From: Amycolatopsis sp. MtRt-6
GTDB lineage: Bacteria > Actinomycetota > Actinomycetes > Mycobacteriales > Pseudonocardiaceae
Reading direction: 5' to 3'
Assembly (NCBI RefSeq): GCF_017308975.1
Contig: NZ_JADWPD010000031.1
Span: 86,645 to 150,644 of the forward strand
Length of the DNA stretch: 64,000 bases
The position numbers and the translations under genes were made by a program. Positions 12,496-19,923 of the stretch are shown in pieces. The notes below the pieces were generated by a model. It was not told the DNA's origin, did not search any database, and worked only from the letters and a program-made list of their open reading frames with translations. Numbering within the stretch: the stretch's first letter is position 1; each line of letters starts with the position of its first letter.

Positions 12496-12520
12496 GTTTG
12501 AGGCCGTGGCGAGGGGGTAA
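12496..12520 (+). promoter_or_regulatory. SigB-like promoter for the PfpI gene
   Basis: GTTT (12496-12499) and GGGTAA (12515-12520) are separated by 15 nt and match the actinomycete SigB/SigF-type consensus GTTT-N14-16-GGGTAt. The start site would fall about 30 bp before the ATG at 12559. A stress sigma factor fits a PfpI/DJ-1 target. Confidence 0.55.
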
Positions 12521-12558
12521 CTACCCCGGTGCAACCGGTTTTCCGACGGAGGAGCCCC

Positions 12559-13104
12559 ATGGCGAACGCACTGCAAGGACGCCGGGTCGCGATCCTGGCC
12601 GCGGACGGCGTCGAACAGGTCGAGCTGGAGAAGCCGCGCCAGGCCGTCCTCGACGAGGGCGCGACGGTGGAGCTGGTGTCGCTGGACACCGGCGAAATCC
12701 AGGCGATGAACGGCGACATCGACAAGGGTGAGAAGTTCGCGGTGGACCGGAAGGTCGCCGACGTCCGGATCGGCGACTTCGACGCGCTGCTGCTGCCCGG
12801 CGGCACGATGAACCCCGACAACCTGCGCACGGACCCCGCCGCGGTCAAGTTCGTCGGCGACTTCGTGCGCGCCGGCAAGCCGGTCGGGGTGATCTGCCAC
12901 GGTCCGTGGACGCTCGTCGAAGCGGATGTCGTGCGTGGCCGCACGCTGACGTCGTACCCGAGCATCCGGACGGACATCCGTAACGCCGGCGGCACGGTCG
13001 TCGACGAAGAGGTCGTAGTGGACAACGGACTGGTCTCCAGCCGCAACCCGGACGACCTGCCGGCGTTCTGCCGGACGGTCGTGCGCGAGTTCGCGGGCCA
13101 CTAG
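12559..13104 (+). CDS. PfpI/DJ-1 family protein (class I glutamine amidotransferase-like)
   Basis: A 181-residue single-domain protein. The nucleophile Cys lies in VGVICHGPW, preceded by ALLLPGGTMNPDNLR, which supplies the conserved residues of the DJ-1/PfpI fold. Family members act as glyoxalases or deglycases and general stress chaperones and are frequently induced by SigB. The ATG follows GGAGGA with good spacing. Upstream is a GTTT-N15-GGGTAA promoter and a SpoIIE-type phosphatase gene, which suggests general stress response. Proteolytic activity, sometimes annotated for the family, is not supported here. Confidence 0.88.
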   Translation: MANALQGRRVAILAADGVEQVELEKPRQAVLDEGATVELVSLDTGEIQAMNGDIDKGEKFAVDRKVADVRIGDFDALLLPGGTMNPDNLRTDPAAVKFVGDFVRAGKPVGVICHGPWTLVEADVVRGRTLTSYPSIRTDIRNAGGTVVDEEVVVDNGLVSSRNPDDLPAFCRTVVREFAGH

Positions 13105-13106
13105 CC

Positions 13107-13119
13107 GTCCTTTGTGGAC
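13107..13119 (+). repeat. GTCCNNNGTGGAC motif, copy 2 of a flanking pair
   Basis: GTCCTTTGTGGAC begins three bases after the PfpI stop codon and is identical and co-directional with the copy at 12479. In such GC-rich DNA the TTTGT core stands out. Confidence 0.6.
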
Positions 13120-13228
13120 CGTCACCCGATTGTGTGTTAAGTCCCGCTTAAATCTGTTGGCTTTCGGCACCGAGGCGTAGCACGCTGAAGGTGTGACAAG
13201 GATCGCCCGTGGAGAGGAGGTGGACGCG

Positions 13229-13393
13229 ATGACTGTGCACGCAAGGCGCTACGGCCGCTGGTGCCGTGAACACTTCGACGCGATCGCCGCCGAGGGCGTT
13301 CCCGCACCGCGCGGCGGCGAGCCCGCCGAGCAGGCCCTGCCGAAGCCCGAGCCGGAGCCCGTTCAACCGGCTGCCGAGCAGCCTCGGCGCTGA
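13229..13393 (+). CDS. small hypothetical protein, 54 residues
   Basis: ATG at 13229 is preceded by a very strong ribosome site, GGAGAGGAGG, eight bases away, which is why this start is preferred over GTG at 13193. The N-terminal half (MTVHARRYGRWCREHFD) is basic and aromatic with one Cys. The C-terminal half is a Pro/Glu-rich tail. I do not recognise it. It ends six bases before a strong hairpin terminator, which supports its being a real gene. Confidence 0.6.
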   Translation: MTVHARRYGRWCREHFDAIAAEGVPAPRGGEPAEQALPKPEPEPVQPAAEQPRR

Positions 13394-13398
13394 CAGAC

Positions 13399-13451
13399 CA
13401 CGAAGAAGGCCTCCCCGGCGCGGTTGTCGTGCCGGGGAGGCCTTCTTCGTG
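13399..13451. terminator. bidirectional intrinsic terminator, perfect 21-bp stem
   Basis: Bases 13399-13419 pair perfectly with 13431-13451 around an 11-base loop, including CCTCCCCGGC/GCCGGGGAGG at the stem top and CGAAGAAGG/CCTTCTTCG at its base. It lies between the ends of the convergent genes at 13229 and 13454 and would terminate both, with short A/T-rich flanks. Confidence 0.85.
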
Positions 13452-13453
13452 CG

Positions 13454-13864
13454 TCAGCGGTAGCTGCGGCGGTACCAGACCCGCTTGGGCCCGGGCACGC
13501 CGATCCGCGTGATGACGTCGGTCAGGATCGCGCCGATGACGAGCCACAGGATGGCGGCGAGGCCGTCGTTGAGGAACGTCCGCAGGCCCTCCGAGTCCGG
13601 CGTGAAGAGGTTGCGCAGGCCGAGCGACACGCCCGCCGACCAGTCCGAAATCAGGTGCGCGAAGCCGTTCGCCGAGTTCGCCCCGCCCAGCACCAGCACG
13701 ATGTGCACGGCCAGGACCAGCGCGAACACCGCGCAGACGAGGTGGATGAGGGCGTTGATCGTGCGCACGACCCGGATGCGTGGGTGGGTGCGCTCCACGA
13801 TCTCTTCGGTGGGCGCGGGCTCGTGCGGCGGTCCGTACGGCTCCGGGGGCGGGGGATACGGCAT
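13454..13864 (-). CDS. small membrane protein with two to three helices
   Basis: The 136-residue protein begins with a Pro/Tyr-rich cytoplasmic tail (residues 1-17). Hydrophobic segments follow at about 36-60 (INALIHLVCAVFALVLAVHI) and 100-118 (GLAAILWLVIGAILTDVI), separated by an amphipathic loop. The C-terminus is basic. AAAGGA precedes the start. The spacing of the helices resembles YggT-like proteins, but I see no diagnostic motif and assign no function. It ends at the shared terminator with the 54-residue gene. Confidence 0.75.
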   Translation of the reverse strand: MPYPPPPEPYGPPHEPAPTEEIVERTHPRIRVVRTINALIHLVCAVFALVLAVHIVLVLGGANSANGFAHLISDWSAGVSLGLRNLFTPDSEGLRTFLNDGLAAILWLVIGAILTDVITRIGVPGPKRVWYRRSYR

Positions 13865-13883
13865 CGTCGGCGTCCTTTCGACT

Positions 13884-13896
13884 GTCCGATGTGGAC
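13884..13896 (+). repeat. GTCCNNNGTGGAC motif upstream of the small membrane protein
   Basis: GTCCGATGTGGAC lies about 20 bp upstream of the membrane-protein start. It is one of nine exact matches to this pattern found by eye in the window. Confidence 0.5.
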
Positions 13897-13962
13897 GTAT
13901 CGGGCGGGCGGGAACAACACTGGGAAATACCCGTCACCCGGGTGAGCGAACCATTGACTCTC

Positions 13963-13998
13963 CAAACTTCCCTGTTTCGAGCGCGACAGGGTAGTTTG
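13963..13998 (+). promoter_or_regulatory. inverted repeat upstream of the HTH gene
   Basis: CAAACTTCCCTGT (13963-13975) and ACAGGGTAGTTTG (13986-13998) are inverted copies with one mismatch and a 10-base gap, just upstream of the ribosome site of the gene at 14017. TTGACT (13954-13959) precedes it. It could be an autoregulatory operator or an RNA hairpin. Confidence 0.5.
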
Positions 13999-14016
13999 AG
14001 GAACGCAAGGAGGGTC

Positions 14017-14436
14017 ATGGCGCAGGACGTCTTCTCCGTCGAGCAGGTCGCCGCGAAGCTCGGCCTCCACGTCCGGACGGTCCGGAACTACGTGCGGGAC
14101 GGGCGGCTGAAGGCGGTCCGGATCGGCAAGCAGTACCGGATCACGGCCACGGACCTGGCGGCCTTCACCGGGCTGCCGATCGCCGAGCGCGCGCCGGCCG
14201 CGGAGCTTTCGGCGGTCGTCGAGCTCGGCGGCGTCGACCGCGCGGCGGCCGACCGGATCTCGACCATGGTCCTGGCCTCGGTCAACGGGCCCCGGGACGC
14301 CGGCGAGCGGCCCCTGCGCGTCGAAACCATCCACGACGGCGAGCGGTCGACGATGAAGATCATCGTGCTCGGCGACCTCGCCGCGGGTGCCGACCTGCTG
14401 CGCTGGGTCGCCTCGATCACCGAGAATCCGGCGTGA
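14017..14436 (+). CDS. excisionase/MerR-type helix-turn-helix regulator
   Basis: The 139-residue protein has an N-terminal helix-turn-helix of the excisionase (HTH_17)/BldC type: FSVEQVAAKLGLHVRTVRNY, then VRDGRLKAVRIGKQYRIT, then a short helix. This is followed by an unrelated 80-residue alpha/beta region (about 60-139), which may be an effector or dimer domain. AAGGAGG lies directly upstream. Despite the excisionase label there is no integrase nearby, so it is more likely a chromosomal regulator. A near-perfect inverted repeat upstream suggests autoregulation. Confidence 0.82.
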   Translation: MAQDVFSVEQVAAKLGLHVRTVRNYVRDGRLKAVRIGKQYRITATDLAAFTGLPIAERAPAAELSAVVELGGVDRAAADRISTMVLASVNGPRDAGERPLRVETIHDGERSTMKIIVLGDLAAGADLLRWVASITENPA

Positions 14437-14900
14437 CCACGGTCCGCGACCGCCGCGACGCGCTCCGGGCAGCGCACGCCGGCCACCCGGCTTGGCGGCA
14501 CGTTCGCCGTGTGTCCGGGCCGAGGCCGCACCGCCGGTCGGCGCGCTGATGCTGGTCAACCCCGTCGGGGTCGGCCGCCGCCGGATCGCGCCGCTGTTCG
14601 GGTTCGCCGCCTCCTCGGCGACCGGGGACGGCGCCGGTCTTCGGCAACGGTCGTCCAGGGCAGCCCCGCCGACCCGGAGCGGCGCGCGAGCACTTCAAAC
14701 CGTTCGGGGTCGAGCGGGTGATGCCGGGCGGCGGCGACGCTGCGGAAGGCCCGGCTCCACGACGGAGTTCCCGGCCGGAACCCCGGCAACGGCGTCCGGC
14801 GGCCGTGCCCGGCGCCCGGGCGGCCGCGGCGCGCTGAGCCGCGCGGCGCAACTCCCGGCGGGTGGGCAACCCCCGCCCCGCGCGGGGCGTCCAGGTGATC
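14437..14900. other. 464-bp stretch with no convincing gene
   Basis: Very GC-rich sequence between the HTH gene and the propeller gene. A GTG at 14433 overlaps the upstream stop but its frame closes after about 38 codons. Another frame contains a plausible-looking segment (LMLVNPVGVGRRRIAPLFG, about 14550-14606) with no good start and an unrelated continuation. This could be a decayed gene carrying frameshifts, but I cannot recognise the ancestor. Confidence 0.5.
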
Positions 14901-16001
14901 ATGAGAACTCCCCGGCGCTGTGCGCTGCTGGTGTCCGTCCTCGCCCTCCTGGCCGCGTTCGCCTCGCCCGCGACGGCGGAAACACCCGTGGTCCCGCCGG
15001 GCTTCCAACCGGCCTCGACGAGCTGGACCGGCCCGGACACCGGATACGTCCTGGGCTACTCGCCGTGCGCCGGCACCTGGTGCCCGGCGCTGCTGGGTAC
15101 CACCGACGGCGGGCGGCACTGGCGGCGGCTGGGCGCGCCGCCGATGCCGCTGCCGGACAACCACAACCACGTCGCGCTGCGGGTCTTCGGCGACCGCGTC
15201 GCCTACGTCAGCGACGGCGTCCACGTGCGCACGACCCGCGACGGCGGCGCCACCTGGCAGCCGGTCGCGCTCGCCGGGGCGCGGGAGCCGTACTACCTCT
15301 CGAAGATCGCCGAGACCGGCGGCCGCGTCTTCGCCATCTTGACCACCTACGGCGAGGGCCGCGGCTCGACCCGGCTCTACTCGGCGATCGCCGGCTCGCC
15401 GGTGCTGGCCCCGGTGCCCGGGTTCGCCGTCACCGGCGGTCTCACCTACGGCGACCTGGCCGTCGGCGGCGGCCTGCAGGTCGCGCTCGGCGCGGACTAC
15501 GGCGGCGAGCGGTACTGGACCTCCCGCGACGGCACCCGGTTCACCCCGGCCGCGCCGCCGTGCCCGGACGGGACGGTCGCCTCGCTCGACGGGGTCCGCG
15601 AACGGCAGGTCGTGGCGTTGTGCAGCGGCAGTCCCGGCTCGCCGCAGCCGGGGTCGACCGAACGGCAGCTGCGGCACGCGCCGCGGCTCGGCGCGAAGTT
15701 CGGCGACGACGGCGTCGCGCCGTTCGCCGGCATCCACCAGGGCTTCGCCGCGGCCTCGCCGACGGCCGCGACGGTCGCGGCCGTGGGCGGTGGCGTCGGC
15801 TTCCTGCACAGCACGGCCGACGGCGGCCGCACCTGGGAGACGTTCGCGCTGACCGATCGCGGCTTCGCGCTGACCGATCTCGACTTCCCCGGCCGCGGCA
15901 CCGGCGTCGTCGTCGACGGCCAGCCGGACGCCGAGGGTGGTTCCGCCGTGTACCGGACCACGGATGGGGGACACACCTGGCGGGAACTGCGTTTCGGGTA
16001 G
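14901..16001 (+). CDS. secreted beta-propeller (BNR/Asp-box-like) protein
   Basis: The 366-residue protein starts with a signal peptide (basic MRTPRR, hydrophobic core, cleavage after ATA near residue 26). Several Asp-box-like turns are visible: TTDGGRHWRRL, TRDGGATWQPV, TADGGRTWETF and TTDGGHTWREL. These SxDxGxxW repeats mark six- or seven-bladed propellers such as sialidases, photosynthesis-repair (Ycf48-like) proteins and xyloglucanase blades. No sialidase arginine triad is evident, so an enzyme call is not justified; binding or scaffolding outside the cell is more likely. The ribosome site is weak. Confidence 0.78.
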   Translation: MRTPRRCALLVSVLALLAAFASPATAETPVVPPGFQPASTSWTGPDTGYVLGYSPCAGTWCPALLGTTDGGRHWRRLGAPPMPLPDNHNHVALRVFGDRVAYVSDGVHVRTTRDGGATWQPVALAGAREPYYLSKIAETGGRVFAILTTYGEGRGSTRLYSAIAGSPVLAPVPGFAVTGGLTYGDLAVGGGLQVALGADYGGERYWTSRDGTRFTPAAPPCPDGTVASLDGVRERQVVALCSGSPGSPQPGSTERQLRHAPRLGAKFGDDGVAPFAGIHQGFAAASPTAATVAAVGGGVGFLHSTADGGRTWETFALTDRGFALTDLDFPGRGTGVVVDGQPDAEGGSAVYRTTDGGHTWRELRFG

Positions 16002-16142
16002 TTCTCCCTGGCAGGCAAGGCCCTTGTGCCTGGTTCACTTGGTGAACTCCATGTCGTAATCTGAGCACTGTCCGTCGCCGGACACGGTGAACGAAGCCCG
16101 GGCAGGGGTGTCGTCGCCACGCGCAGAGTGGGAGAGCAGCCG

Positions 16143-16982
16143 ATGACGCCTGGCGACCTGCGGTCCGGAACCGAGGGTGGTGCGGCCGCCCTCGATTTCA
16201 GCAAGGCGAGCCTGGCGCGGCTGTCCGACGCACTCCTCGGCGGGCACGACCACTACGAGGTCGACCGGGAAGCGATGCGGCGGCTGCTGGCGATCGCGCC
16301 CGGGGCCCGGGCGATGGCGAAGGAGCACCGCGACTGGCTGGTGCGCGCGGTGCGGTTCCTCGCCGGCAAACGCGGTGTCGACCAGTTCCTCGACCTCGGT
16401 TCGGGCATGCCGACCGCGGAAAACACCCACGAGGTGGCGCAGCGGTACAACCCGGACGCGCAGGTCGTGTACGTCGACAACGACCCGGTGGTGCAGGTGC
16501 ACGGCCGGGCGCTGCTCGAAGAGAACTACCTGACCCACGTCACCGGCGCCGACCTGACGCGGCCCGCCGACACCCTCGCCGACGAGGTCGTCAAGGAGTA
16601 CCTGGACTTCTCCCGGCCGGTGGCGCTGATCCTCACGTCGATCATCCACCACATCGACGACTACGACCGCGCGAAGTCGATCGTCGCGGAGTACGTGGAG
16701 GCGCTCGCGCCCGGGTCGTTCCTGCTGCTCACGCACCACTTCGACCCGGAGGAGGACTCCCCGCGCCAGGAGCTGGCCCGGCTGCTGGAGACCAGCTTCC
16801 AGGGCACCGGGCTGGGCAGCGTCCACCGCACGCGCGAGCAGATCGCAGGGTTCTTCGAAGGCACCGAGCTGCTCCGGCCCGGGCTGGTCTACCTGCACGA
16901 ATGGTGGCCGGACGGCCCGCGGCTGCACCCGCTGGGCGAGCTGAACTTCCTGACGCTGGGCGGAGTCGCCCGCAAGCAGTGA
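16143..16982 (+). CDS. SAM-dependent methyltransferase (DUF574 / Methyltransf_19)
   Basis: A 279-residue protein of an actinomycete-specific Rossmann methyltransferase family. Hallmarks are the N-terminal FSKASLARLSDALLGGHDHYEVDRE, the SAM-binding motif FLDLGSGMPTAENTH (about 83-97), and VVYVDNDPVVQVHGRALL (about 107-124) with the acidic residue that contacts the ribose. The start at 16143 has GGGAG upstream. The family is abundant in actinomycetes, but substrates are generally unknown. It ends 13 bp before a repeat hairpin and converges on the aldo/keto reductase gene. Confidence 0.88.
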   Translation: MTPGDLRSGTEGGAAALDFSKASLARLSDALLGGHDHYEVDREAMRRLLAIAPGARAMAKEHRDWLVRAVRFLAGKRGVDQFLDLGSGMPTAENTHEVAQRYNPDAQVVYVDNDPVVQVHGRALLEENYLTHVTGADLTRPADTLADEVVKEYLDFSRPVALILTSIIHHIDDYDRAKSIVAEYVEALAPGSFLLLTHHFDPEEDSPRQELARLLETSFQGTGLGSVHRTREQIAGFFEGTELLRPGLVYLHEWWPDGPRLHPLGELNFLTLGGVARKQ

Positions 16983-16995
16983 GGCCGGCCCCAAC

Positions 16996-17048
16996 CACCC
17001 CAATGTGGCGTTCGGTGCGTTGGACGCAACCAACGCCACATTGGGGTG
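16996..17048. repeat. CCAATGTGGC-type hairpin repeat between convergent genes
   Basis: CACCCCAATGTGGCGTT (16996-17012) and AACGCCACATTGGGGTG (17032-17048) are perfect 17-bp inverted arms around CGGTGCGTTGGACGCAACC, which can itself fold through GCGT/ACGC. It lies between the ends of convergent genes and may act as a bidirectional terminator. A longer relative sits at 53458-53542. Confidence 0.85.
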
Positions 17049-17069
17049 CTCCCGGGCGGGTGTCCGGGG

Positions 17070-17903
17070 TCAGGCGGCGTTGAAGCTGTCGGGGTCCGGG
17101 CCGGTGCGCTCACCGCGGTCCAGCGGGGTCAGCGACTCCATCTCCTCCTCCGTGAGGGTGAACCCGAACAGGTCGAAATTCTCCTCGATCCGGGACGGCG
17201 TGACCGACTTCGGGATCACGACGTTGCCCAGCTGCAGGTGCCAGCGCAGCACGATCTGCGCGGGCGTGCGGCTGTGCTTCACCGCCAGCTCGGCCACGGC
17301 CGGGTCACCGAGCAGGCTGCCGCCCTTGGCGAGCGGGCTCCACGCCTCGGTCGCGATGCCGTGCTTGGCGTCGAACTCGCGCAGCTCGCGCTGCTGCAGG
17401 TACGGGTGCAGCTCGACCTGGTTGACCGCCGGGGCGACGTCGGCGGCGTCGAGCAGGCGCTCGAGGTGCGCGGGCTGGAAGTTGGAGACGCCGATCGCGC
17501 GGACGCGGCCGTCGGAGTACAGCTTCTCGAACGCCTTCCAGGTGTCGAGGTACCTGTCGCGCGCCGGGGTCGGCCAGTGGATCAGGTACAGGTCGAGCTG
17601 CTCCAGGCCGAGCTTGGCCATGCTCGCGTCGAACGCCTTGAGCGTCGAGTCGTAGCCCTGGGCCGAGTTCCACAGCTTGGTGGTGACGAACAGGTCGTCG
17701 CGGGCGATGCCGGACTCGGCGATCGCCTGGCCGACGCCCTTCTCGTTGCCGTAGACGGCGGCGGTGTCGATGCTGCGGTAGCCCGCGTCGAGGGCGGCCT
17801 TGACGGCGGTGGCGGTCTCGTCGTCCGGGACCTGGAACACGCCGTAGCCGAGTTGCGGCATACGGACGCCGTTGCTGAGTTCGATGTCGGGCACGCTGGT
17901 CAC
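17070..17903 (-). CDS. aldo/keto reductase
   Basis: The 277-residue protein is an NADPH-dependent reductase of the AKR superfamily, close to the 2,5-diketo-D-gluconate reductase group. The catalytic tetrad is visible: Asp and Tyr in DTAAVYGNEKGVG, Lys in VTTKLWN and His in YLIHWP. The NADPH-binding end reads VVIPKSVTPSRIEENFDLF. GTG at 17903 is chosen because AAAGGA lies six bases upstream; an ATG at 17930 would overlap the MFS stop. It follows the MFS gene on the same strand and is probably co-transcribed with it under the MarR protein at 19252. Confidence 0.92.
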   Translation of the reverse strand: MTSVPDIELSNGVRMPQLGYGVFQVPDDETATAVKAALDAGYRSIDTAAVYGNEKGVGQAIAESGIARDDLFVTTKLWNSAQGYDSTLKAFDASMAKLGLEQLDLYLIHWPTPARDRYLDTWKAFEKLYSDGRVRAIGVSNFQPAHLERLLDAADVAPAVNQVELHPYLQQRELREFDAKHGIATEAWSPLAKGGSLLGDPAVAELAVKHSRTPAQIVLRWHLQLGNVVIPKSVTPSRIEENFDLFGFTLTEEEMESLTPLDRGERTGPDPDSFNAA

Positions 17904-17926
17904 GAGGGGTCCTTTCGGTGGGTGGT

Positions 17927-19111
17927 TCATCGGGCGAGTACCCGTTCCCCGGCTTCGAAACTAGCCGGGGATCCGCGGTCGAGCAGGCCGGAGACGAGGG
18001 CCACGGCCAGGCCCGCCGCGGCGAGCGCGGCGCCGATCCAGTTGGGCGCGGTGTAGCCGAGGCCGGCGTCGATGGCCTGGCCGCCGAGCCACGCGCCGCC
18101 GGCGTTGCCGAGGTTGAACGCGGCGATGTTCGCCGCCGACGCGAGCGCCGGGGCGCCCTCGGCCTTGGCCAGCACGCGCGCCTGCAGTGGCGGCACGGTC
18201 GCGAAGCCCGCCGCGCCGAACAGCGCGATGGTGATCGCCGCGGGCACCTTCGCGTGCGCGGTGAAGACGAACGCCACCAGCACGAGCGCCAACGCGGCGA
18301 GGATGACGTAGAGGCTGGGCATCAGCCTGCGGTCCGCGGCCTTGCCGCCGAGCAGGTTGCCGGCGAACAGGCCGGCGCCGAAGAGCACGAGCAGCCAGGT
18401 GACGGCGCCGCTCGAGAAGCCGGCGACCTCGGTCATCATCGGGGCGATGTAGGTGAAGGACGCGAACACCCCGGCGAAGCCGAGCGCGGTCATCACCAGC
18501 GCGAGCCACACCTGCGGGCGGCGGAACACGGCGAGCTCCCGCCGCAGGCCCGCGCCGGGCGCAGGTTCCTGGTGCGGCACCAGCGCGAGGATGCCGATCG
18601 CGCCGGCCACGCCGAGCGCGCTGACCACCCAGAACGTCGAGCGCCAGCCGAAGGCCTGGCCGAGCGCGGTGCCGGCGGGCACGCCGAGCACGTTCGCCAC
18701 GGTCAGCCCGGTGAACATCAGTGCGATGGCGCCGGCCTGCCTGGCCGGGGCGACCAGCGAGGCGGCGACGACCGAGCCGACGCCGAAGAACGCGCCGTGG
18801 CTCAGCGCGGCGACGATCCGGCCGGTCATCAGCAGGCCGTAGCTGGGGGCCAGCGCCGAGAGCACGTTGCCCGCGATGAACAAGCCCATCAGGGCGACCA
18901 GCACGGTCTTGCGCGGTACCCGCGAGGCCAGCGCGGTGAGCAGGGGAGCACCGACGACGACGCCGAGCGCGTAGCCGGAGATGAGCAGGCCTGCGGCCGG
19001 GATCGAGACGCCGAAGCCGGCCGCGACCTCGGGCAGCAGGCCCATGATCACGAACTCGGTGGTGCCGATCCCGAAAGCGCTGATCGCCAGTGCGAGCAGA
19101 GCGGCGGGCAT
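17927..19111 (-). CDS. MFS efflux transporter (DHA1, AraJ-like)
   Basis: A 394-residue transporter with twelve predicted membrane helices. The first helix AISAFGIGTTEFVIMGLLPE is typical of the DHA1 subgroup that includes AraJ, YdhP and chloramphenicol exporters. The loop 2-3 motif (LTALASRVPRKTVLV) and the motif-C-like GVPAGTALGQAFGWR are present. GAAGGAAG precedes ATG at 19111. The gene is divergent from a MarR regulator and followed by an aldo/keto reductase, a common drug- or aldehyde-response arrangement. The substrate cannot be read from the sequence. Confidence 0.9.
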   Translation of the reverse strand: MPAALLALAISAFGIGTTEFVIMGLLPEVAAGFGVSIPAAGLLISGYALGVVVGAPLLTALASRVPRKTVLVALMGLFIAGNVLSALAPSYGLLMTGRIVAALSHGAFFGVGSVVAASLVAPARQAGAIALMFTGLTVANVLGVPAGTALGQAFGWRSTFWVVSALGVAGAIGILALVPHQEPAPGAGLRRELAVFRRPQVWLALVMTALGFAGVFASFTYIAPMMTEVAGFSSGAVTWLLVLFGAGLFAGNLLGGKAADRRLMPSLYVILAALALVLVAFVFTAHAKVPAAITIALFGAAGFATVPPLQARVLAKAEGAPALASAANIAAFNLGNAGGAWLGGQAIDAGLGYTAPNWIGAALAAAGLAVALVSGLLDRGSPASFEAGERVLAR

Positions 19112-19151
19112 GGACTTCCTTCTTCCCGGAGTAGACTGGTTACGGGCGTGG

Positions 19152-19178
19152 GCAACTACAAGCGCCCGAGATAGTTGC
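19152..19178. promoter_or_regulatory. inverted repeat in the MFS-marR intergenic region
   Basis: GCAACTA (19152-19158) and TAGTTGC (19172-19178) are perfect inverted arms 13 bp apart, midway between the divergent MFS and MarR starts. A further TTGCA lies at about 19190. It is the likely MarR operator, by position and symmetry. Confidence 0.5.
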
Positions 19179-19251
19179 AGACGCCGTATATTGCACACGC
19201 TTGATGGTGCCGCGACGCGTGCCGCGCGCGCAAGCCGGGGAGAGGTGAACC

Positions 19252-19704
19252 GTGTCACTGGACGACGACGCCGTCGAAGCCCGTGCGCAGGGCTGGCGCA
19301 CGCTGGCCGCGCTCCACGCGCGCATCGAGGACAGGCTGCAGCGCGCGCTCGAGCGCGAACACGAGCTGTCGGTGAGCGAGTACACGGTCCTCGACGTCCT
19401 GGCCCGCCAGGACGGTTTCCACCTCCGGATGAACCAGCTCGCGAACGCGGTGGTGCTGAGCCAGTCCGCGACGACCCGGCTGGTCACCCGGCTGGAGGGC
19501 CGCGGGCTGCTGGCCCGCTACCTCTGCGCGGACGACCGCCGCGGCATCTACACCGAGGTGACGCCCGCGGGCCAGGCGCTGCTGACGGCGGCGCGCCCGA
19601 CGCACGACGCGGCTTTGGCGGAGGCACTGGCGGAGGCCGAGGCGGTGCCGGAGCTGGCGCCGCTGGTGGGAGCGCTGGGGGCGCTGAGTTTTCCGGGAGC
19701 TTGA
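19252..19704 (+). CDS. MarR-family regulator
   Basis: The 150-residue winged-helix protein shows the MarR core: LSVSEYTVLDVLARQDG, the recognition helix MNQLANAVVLSQSATTRLVT, RLEGRGLLARYLCADDRRGIYTEVT (helix and beta-wing with the DxRxxxxxLT-like signature), then a C-terminal dimer helix. GTG at 19252 follows GGGGAGAGG. It faces the MFS/AKR operon across 140 bp that hold an inverted repeat, so it most likely represses that operon and itself and is released by a small ligand. Confidence 0.9.
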   Translation: MSLDDDAVEARAQGWRTLAALHARIEDRLQRALEREHELSVSEYTVLDVLARQDGFHLRMNQLANAVVLSQSATTRLVTRLEGRGLLARYLCADDRRGIYTEVTPAGQALLTAARPTHDAALAEALAEAEAVPELAPLVGALGALSFPGA

Positions 19705-19793
19705 CCTCGGCGCGTGCCGGACCGGTGAAAGTTTCGGCACAGCACAGTTCCGCCGCAGAGTGGCGCATGATGGCCCTTAAGGGCGAAGAGAAA

Positions 19794-19826
19794 CACCCGA
19801 TCGGTTAAGGCGATGTAGATCGGGTG
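19794..19826 (+). promoter_or_regulatory. 9-bp inverted repeat upstream of the ebo-like cluster
   Basis: CACCCGATC (19794-19802) and GATCGGGTG (19818-19826) are perfect inverted arms separated by 15 bp, about 100 bp upstream of the first gene of the eight-gene cluster. It could be an operator or a leader hairpin, and it is the most obvious candidate control element for the cluster. Confidence 0.45.
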
Positions 19827-19923
19827 GGCATCTGTGCGCTCGGGATTCACACGGGCGAGTGGAGTCCGGACTTGCGTGACGCCGGGGGCGGCGGCGCGGG
19901 CTGACCTGCGAACTGGAGGAATG

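Noticed and set aside
14017..14436. Excisionase gene as evidence for a mobile element
   Set aside because: Only the HTH resembles excisionases. It has an extra 80-residue domain, and no integrase, att repeats or replication genes are nearby.
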